Assembly: GCF_029227915.1 (NCBI RefSeq)
Contig: NC_079885.1
Coordinates: 23,811,001 to 23,871,000 of the forward strand
Length of the DNA: 60,000 nucleotides
Reading direction: 5' to 3'
From: Hydractinia symbiolongicarpus
Taxonomy: Eukaryota > Cnidaria > Hydrozoa > Anthoathecata > Hydractiniidae
Made by a program: the position numbers and the translations under genes. The notes under the pieces were generated by a model. That model was not told where the DNA came from. It saw nothing but the letters and a program-made list of their open reading frames with translations, and made no database searches. Below are positions 53,444 to 60,000 of the stretch, piece by piece; the first letter of the stretch is position 1, and every line of letters begins with the position of its first letter.

Positions 53444-54257
53444 TAAAATTGAGCGCCCGTGTAATGGTTATGCTTTTACCCTGAGTGCGGTATGTACTTG
53501 ATCTCGATGAACAGCACAATAAAGTGTTCCTGCTAGTAGTGGCTTAGACTTTCGGCACATTTCTTTTTAAAACAGCGTTCTGAAATTCTAGTGCTCGAAT
53601 TCTCTCTTCAATTAATATCTTTATTTCCATTTCCGCGTCTAATTCCGCTTTCTTTTCTCTCTTCTCCGAAGATCTCTTTCATTTACTAACAATAAAGTAC
53701 AACAAATTCATGTTTTTGAAAAAAATAAGACTTGGAGGAAAGAAGACGGATCCGTATTACACTGTCTAATTAAAATACCTATAACACAAGAAAAACCCAC
53801 CTATCTGAGCCTAAATATGCTTAAGTGTTACAGGTTTTTAAGAACTTTAAGGCTAAGGTTATGCCAAAATTTTAGAGCAGATTTAGAACGCACTTGAAAT
53901 CCTTCACATAATATAAGAACAAAATAATGTTTCAATAATTACTATATTTCCTTTTTCTAGTATAGTATGTTTGAGATGTTTAAATATTACCATACTAGTC
54001 GATTCAGCCCGTGACGTCAGCAAACCATCCACACAACAAATTAAAACATTGTTTTTACATTGCCTCTATTTGTGTAGAGCCTAACCTGCTGATTAAGAAA
54101 ATGTGCTATTTGTGAGGGGTTAATGAGATATAAGGGTTTAAAAATTTTGCTGACGTCAGCAAAGGCATGTCAATACGCAAAAAATTTCTTTTAGAAATTT
54201 TTATACACTTTGCCTTAATCGTATAGATCTTAAAACGCTGATCAAGAAAATGTATAG
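53444..54257. other. Gap with CRE-like palindromes
   Basis: No frame. TTTGCTGACGTCAGCAAA, an 18-base palindrome around TGACGTCA, lies at 54156-54173, and GTGACGTCAGCAAACC at 54011. A related CGTAACGTCAGCAAATTT is at 59275. These are repeat-borne sites, perhaps element ends. Confidence 0.45.
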
Positions 54258-54278
54258 GGACGTGTTTTTTCTTGACTG

Positions 54279-55101
54279 CGAAAAAGTTGTAAAATGAAAA
54301 ATAGCAAAAATCACAAAATATATAATATCTTTGGTTAAAACCGTTATTAGATCAAGAAAACTCACTGGGTTGGAGTTTGTAGAGATACTATTGGTCCTAC
54401 AAGGTCAATTTTGAAAATTAGGAGTGTGTCGCGATAATATTGGTCATTTTGAGTTTTTGCTCGTGATTTACTCATTTTTTCGAAAAAATAGTAAAATTGT
54501 ATTTTTAAAGCATCTTTGACAGCTTGGAAACCAGTAAAAACTGTGATGAGTAAAATTTAATCAGAAATGAGTAAGTAATGAGCGATTTAGTCACAAGCCT
54601 AACTTTTTCGAAAACATGCAATAATCACTCTTAAAACATTATAGCGATTTGAAAATTTGGCAAAATAAATTGTCTGACTATGCTTTTTTCATTCAAATGA
54701 AAGTTGACAACAGAATTAATGAGTACTTGAGATAAATGTGGTATTTGAATAAATAATTTTTGGTGAATTATAACTTTGAAATTTTCATTAAATAACAATT
54801 TAGAAATTTGGATAAATAATAATTAGGAACATATAATACTTATTTACAATGATAAATTTTCGTTTAAAAGAGTGAATTATGATGTTATTGGTCTTTAAAA
54901 TTCATAAAATCTAGGTTCAATATCCTACACTAGAAGCGAAAAACAGGACGTAGATAATTTCAATGAAATAATAAGAATCACTTATACGATTCAATATTCA
55001 AATTCGATATAGGGTGTGCAAATGTTTAGTATAGTATTCTGTTTATGACTTATTTAAGAGTAATTGGAGATTAACTTAGTCCAAGGCAAAATTGTAAAAA
55101 T
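54279..55101. other. Non-coding left part of the 4.8-kb segment
   Basis: AT-rich; no reading frame or repeat beyond short homopolymers. Confidence 0.45.
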
Positions 55102-57787
55102 TTACGATGCTCTTAAAACAAGTTCCGCATAGATATCCTTTGGCATACAAAGGCTGTCATGATCAATATCAACGAAAGCTTCAAACACTTCAACAGGATC
55201 ACAAAGAACATCTCCAGGAACTATGCTGAATCTTTTCAAAGCCATATTGCGAGACCTGTCAGACTTCAGATAGTTTCCTCTCAAGAAACACTCGCCAGAA
55301 TTAATGGAGTGTCCGTAACGATCCCTCATTTCATCGGTTGCAACTCCTTTTTCAATCACTTTAAAAAAATAAATTGACTCACAGGAGTTGAATGAGATTA
55401 CGGCAATAAAGCATGGAATCGAAACAAATTCAAAAATGTGTTGACCACGATCTTGTTCTTCATCCAGGTAACAGTCATCATCGTTTTCTACGGATGCCTC
55501 AACTTCATCCATTTGACTCTCATCAGGACCATCTACTCTCAAACATGCATCAAACTCTAAATTTAAACAGTTATCACAATCACAGAAGAATTCTTTCATA
55601 TATACAGAATTCTCATTAGGCTTGTTTTCAAACAGATGCATTGCCATACAACCATCGATCTTCCGTTCAACTCTCGCCATGCGCTTTTTGTCAACTTGCT
55701 TTTTTGACTGACGACTGTGTAACTCATTCTGGGATCTTTCCGGATATCGAGATAGTCACGAATCGCTTGGCTGTCGACAAACCAAACGTCCAAAACAATG
55801 ATGTCTCGTCTTAATATAGATTTAACTCCGAAGGCGGACATGGCATCAATTAGCCCTTTACCGTGACCTGCTGCTCCGTACAGACGAATTATGCGTACAT
55901 CGTACTTGTTGGCAAGAGAATGGTATGAATGAAAAGCCCATTTATTTTTATATTGAGTGGGAGCGTTATCGCTTTTAGGCGTACTGTTTCCCAGAAAAAT
56001 GCGCTTCTTGTACTTCGTGTTTGGTTTTAATGGCAATGTTCTCTAAAAAATCCATTTCAATGTACCTGCTCCCTTCGTGTCGTTCTCTGATTTTTGGAAT
56101 AACTGTTGCGGTATTTTGTACATGTTGGCGATGTTTGAGATAGGCTGGACCGAGAGCGATGAGTTGCTCCACTATTTCCGATACTTTGTGCTTTTTGTCA
56201 AGACGTGTTGTTCTCTCGTAGCTCTTTTCGACACCATTCTTGACATAGATTTCCGTCTTCTTTCCAAAAATGTAATAAGATGTCTCCTTCAGCGAGGTGA
56301 ATTCCGGATGAAGCTTTTCGAGATCTTCTGATGACAATGAAGCTTTTAAACTGAGAAACTCCGTAGCTGTTTTAAACATTTTGTTTTTCGGAAATTGTTG
56401 ATTCCTTTCAATAAAAGATGGACAATTTGGCATTTGATACAAAGACACGACTCCTTTTCTCGTTCTGTAGGTGGGCCGATATAGAATGGTCGATATTTGT
56501 AGAAAGTGGAGAACGAACACTTCAAATCCTGGTGAATTTTATTAAAATCTTTGAAGAGTTGACGAACAGGTTTTGTGTATATTCGGCGATGGGCTCTGAT
56601 ATACGTTTTAGTACTGCCGGTCTTTTTCAGAATGATCTGTTTTTCCTCTACACTGTCATCAGTAATACAAGCTAAATGTTTGAAATCTTTTAAATAACGA
56701 AGCTTACCGATTCTGCTTTCATTTCGTCCGGAATCAGTTGTCGGGATGGAGACTTCTTCGTTCAACCAGTAATTGTAGATTCGTTGAAGATTTTCCGTAG
56801 GGATTGAATAGCGAGCTTTGTGTTGATGTTTGTAGTTAGTTAAAATTGATTTCAGTCTGTAAGGCTTGTAATCCAAACTTTTAGCAATCAACCTAATAAA
56901 GCATTCGTTATCAATGGCCTCTCCGAAGGTTTCGTCCAAAAACTTTGCTGCCGTATGTTTATAAAATCGGCTATTTAAATCGCATTTCAATTTCGAGAGA
57001 ACGGATTCCTTGAATTGACGCTCAAACATGTTGTCACGTTTTTCAGCCAATCTGGAAAGTTCGACGCCGATTGATGTGGTTGTGTCGTTCATGTCATAAG
57101 TGTCGTTATTCCGGATGGGTGATAGAGGAATGGACAGTGTGAGTGAATCATTATTCTCGTCAACTGTTGCGTTATGCGGTACTAAATTTTCAGGTTCAAA
57201 CGGAGGAATGCTCGACGATGTTGGTTCACGGATCTCAAAAACAGCATTTTGTTGGTCAACCAATGAGATTTCCGTTTCGATTACATTACCATCACTGCTC
57301 ATAAAAGAGACATTCATTACATCGGATATGGCTGATACGTTGGGATTTTGAGCTTCCGGTTGGCTTTCAGACTCTAGTGATAGAAATGTGGGTAGAGTAG
57401 CATCCTGGTCCTCCTCATTGTCTACATCAGGAGATTCATGATGTGTCTTAACGTGACGATCTCTGTTGAAATTTTGACCAAATGTCTTTCTGCAATACTC
57501 ACAAACTTTGTTCTGACTCATTTTCTGCTTCCGGACCATTACTTTTGTACACTCTTTCTTATGGCAAACAATATTCCCTCTAAATTTCGATCGTAAGGGA
57601 CAATCAACCGTCGGACAAGCCCACAACTTTGTTTTCTCATCATACAGAGGCTGTATTTTTCTGTTTTTCCCAAGTGTTACTGGTTGAATCTCTTCTCGTG
57701 TTTATTTCTGTTGCTCATATCACTGAATTGTTTCTTGCATGAGTCATCGCGACAAAAATAAAACTTTGCTTTACTGACTGGCGCCAT
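55102..57787 (-). pseudogene. C2H2-finger, transposase-like protein of a cnidarian repeat family
   Basis: From an ATG at 57787: MAPVSKAKFYFCRDDSCKKQ, a frame change, LWACPTVDCPLRSKF, VCEYCRKTFGQNFNRDRHVK and THH (three finger-like units), then an acidic linker. The long frame (57626-56346) ends in SFSTFYKYRPFYIGPPTER then CLCIKCQIVHLLLKGINNF. A shift in an A-run continues it as MFKTATEFLSLKAS and GSRYIEMDFLENIAIKTKHE then AHFSGKQYA. After what looks like a 50-60 residue deletion comes SDNAPTQYKNKWAFHSY, YGAAGHGKGLIDAMSAFGVK and, in a third frame, DGCMAMHLFENKPNE and CDCDNC. D, D and HGKG..D residues could be a DDE-like core, but that is inference. The enclosing inverted repeats support a mobile origin. 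Confidence 0.6.
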
Positions 57788-59040
57788 CTCAAACTTTCAG
57801 ACAATGAAGTTTGAATGAAACTTTCTTTCTTTTAAATCCCACGCGCGCCAAAACACTGTTTCGATTTAAAAAATCATTCGATTCAGAAAGTAAACATTCG
57901 ATTCGGCTTTATTGGCTTTATTTATTAGTACTTTTTTAACATGACATGTGCCATTTAATGGCTTGTTCAGGTATACTTTCACTAGAGATTTTCAGATGAC
58001 TTTTCTAATCTTTTTCTCCTCTTAAAAATAATTCTTATACATTGCATAAATATTTTCACTTTATTAATTTACTTTTACTTTTTAAATCATTAACGCGGCT
58101 TTTCTAACGCAAACTGTTAGAAATTGGATCTTTTTTTAATTTAATTACTTCCGCATCAAAGTGAAATCTAGCTAAATTCTATCATGAAAACAAGGACTTG
58201 AACTTTCACGTACCACTCCTCGTGGAGTCGAATTTGTTAATAACACTGGCCTTTACTGATATTGAAAATTCTTCTTAGTAACAGTTTCTGAAACACTTTC
58301 GGGCGAAATTTGGAGTAGTTCTTGAAAAGATAAGTCCTTAACAGCGCCTTAACGAAAAAACCGTTTTAATCTTCGATCACTCTTTATTTTCTACGTTTTC
58401 CGTCCTGGATTATCTTTAGGATAGCCAATATCATGTTTTGAGACATTTCTATTTCGGTATCGACGAGTAAATTCAGATATAACAGTCAAATTGCCTTCTA
58501 GTACGCTTTTTTATGTCGAAAAATTAAAAGAACCATTATTATCCTCAGGCGCTCTTTAACCTTGTGAAATAAAGTCAAATCTAACAATTGTATACCTAAA
58601 AGTGAAACTGCTGAAGAAAATCATGAAATTCTTAAGAGTACTCTAAGATAATAGCAAAAATGATGTTTACGTTAAAATCGGAAAAAGACTAATTGATCAT
58701 GAAATACTCTTAATAATTGAATTTTTTTTTACTTTATTCTAACTTCAAGACCAGTTGAACCATTTTCCGAAATTTCGAACCAAAAAGAAGACTTCAAGGT
58801 TCCAAAAATTAAGATGACTTTTTTTATCTTTGCAGCTAAGGACTAAAACGTATCTTAAACTACTCCTGACTATAGACGTAATTTTCTCTCAGTCTACTTA
58901 TCATATAAAACTCTAATTTTCATGTTTTGAAAGAAAAATCTTATCTTAATTCGCCATTAAAATGGAATTCTTCTTGGATTTAGAGACTGCTACGATATTT
59001 TTAGATTAAGTGAGAGATATAGAAATCTCCACTTTTCGCA
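57788..59040. other. Non-coding right part of the 4.8-kb segment
   Basis: AT-rich with no frame. It presumably holds the promoter region of the minus-strand gene starting at 57787. Confidence 0.45.
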
Positions 59041-59061
59041 CAGTCAAGAAAAAACACGTCC

Positions 59062-59565
59062 ATAGGATCATGTACTTTTGACAAACGGTTGCAGAGATAT
59101 TACGGGTTTAAAGGGAGACCCAGGTTTGGGAAAATTTCCCAAATTAGTCCTACGTGGTGTCCCTAGTTACCTACGCGGTAAAAAAACATTGACGTCGCCA
59201 CCTTGAAGTTATTTGGCCTCAAAGTTTTAATTGCACTGTAATGGCTTCCTTAGTTTAATATAAGATATTGACTCCGTAACGTCAGCAAATTTAACAAATG
59301 AAGACATCTACTTTGCCAGTCACAGAATAAAATAAGAACAATTCAGGCAATAGTATAAAAAATGGCATCCTGCCAAAATAAGAATGAATTACTTACCCAA
59401 TCACGCTGTCGTTTAATTATTTTTTTTATTATTATACAATATAATATACAAATTATGCTTCAGCCAAAAGCAAAATATTCAGCGGTACGTTGCGTTCTCG
59501 TTCACACGTCAATTCTACGAACTGACTGGGATATGTTTGATGGAGCAGTTAAATTGCTGATTTCA
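59062..59565. other. Gap without gene
   Basis: CGTAACGTCAGCAAATTT at 59275 relates to the palindromes at 54.0-54.17 kb. No coding seen. Confidence 0.4.
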
Positions 59566-59960
59566 ATAGCGTGAATGATATTTTCGTTCGTAACCAGCTC
59601 ATCACAACACCTTCCGTTCCTTGTCTACGCGCTCAGAAGTTCTTTAATGAATCTTTCTGTTTCACGGCTACAACCACCATGACTCGAAAACACCAAAAGG
59701 GGTAAATGAGCCGTGCTGCAAAATACCTTCTGAAGATTCTGATTTACATGGCTTGACCACACTTCCACAAACTTCTAGCTGTATTCCAGCTGTTGAAAAA
59801 GTTTCTCCAGTCGGAGGGATTATTTTCGGCTCTATCTCAACGTCTTTGCATGTTTCTTGCATGAGATTTGCGATAGAATCTTTCATTTCATTATGTCTCA
59901 TGCATAATAATCCACCTTTTGCGCAACACATGGCATGATCTACACTATACACGTTAGTTT
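59566..59960 (-). pseudogene. Retroelement C-terminal fragment (same family as 47.9 kb)
   Basis: Leftward: YSVDHAMCCAKGGLLCMRHN, EMKDSIANLMQETCKDVEIE, PKIIPPTGETF, then QHGSFTPFGVF, a shift, SHGGCSRETERFIKELL and finally MSWLRTKISFTLLKSAI. The order H.A..CA.GG....RHNE, then EP...P.TGE, then HGSFTP, then a W.R...F.LL..A tail matches the RT-linked family of the 47.9-kb fragment. The nuclease core (FDVKVFNP in the other copy) is deleted here. Broken by two or more shifts. Confidence 0.6.
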
Positions 59961-60000
59961 CATTCTGCTGAAAACATGAAATGTTTTTATGCGCATGCGC
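59961..60000. other. Window edge
   Basis: Sequence continuing the reverse-strand retroelement upstream; the GCGCATGCGC palindrome ends the window at 59991-60000. Confidence 0.4.

Larger units (their letters stand above)
54258..59061. mobile_element. 4.8-kb segment bounded by a 21-bp inverted repeat
   Basis: GGACGTGTTTTTTCTTGACT(G) at 54258-54278 has its exact inverse at 59041-59061, and similarity continues inward (CGAAAA). The only gene between is the zinc-finger family member on the minus strand. The palindromic GCTGACGT sequences outside (54156 and 59277) may be the true ends. I could not identify a target duplication. Confidence 0.6.

Overview
The window looks like repeat-rich nuclear DNA of a metazoan. 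AT-rich base composition, GT/AG introns and the mix of protein families make a cnidarian the best guess; that is inference, not proof. No ordinary single-copy host gene is convincing. Almost everything recognisable is a transposable element (TE), a retroelement fragment, or a gene family that travels with them, and nearly every reading frame carries a stop or frameshift.

Layout. (1) 0.45-10 kb: a three-level nest. A LINE is split inside its reverse transcriptase by a 7.1-kb element with a 3-bp target duplication (CACTA/Chapaev3-like ends), and that element is itself split by a 2.7-kb PIF/Harbinger transposon with a TAA duplication. (2) 11.8-15.9 kb: a 4.1-kb DNA transposon with inverted ends, a near-6-bp duplication, a spliced HECT ubiquitin-ligase gene (one nonsense codon) and a convergent retroviral-type integrase gene (IS3EU-like by inference). 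(3) 16.5-17.9, 24.4-25.7 and 51.0-51.25 kb: pieces of one LINE type that appears to join a USP deubiquitinase, a reverse transcriptase and a restriction-like endonuclease. (4) 19.0-24.2 kb: a LINE 3' end and an antisense HECT-family gene, part of which is duplicated in tandem (two 2001-bp units with one difference seen). (5) 25.9-28.4 and 42.4-47.0 kb: two paralogous, intron-containing tyrosine-recombinase-like genes, both broken. (6) 28.8-30.2 kb: a 1.43-kb segment bounded by an 18-bp inverted repeat and holding a spliced gene of unknown function. (7) 31-35 kb: LINE fragments, MADF and Myb/SANT fragments, and a fold-back element. (8) 36.0-40.3 kb: a DIRS retrotransposon with inverted terminal repeats, gag, RT/RNase H and tyrosine recombinase. 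(9) 47-60 kb: TE-linked zinc-finger genes, an alpha-kinase and a second kinase-like pseudogene, a P2RX7-like fragment, and nuclease-bearing retroelement tails.

How the parts relate. The genes are not an operon and share no pathway. They are layers of independent insertions. The recurrent theme is that unrelated mobile elements here carry ubiquitin-system enzymes: HECT ligase in a DNA transposon and USP protease in a LINE. Both could act on host protein turnover to favour the element, but no function can be shown from sequence alone.
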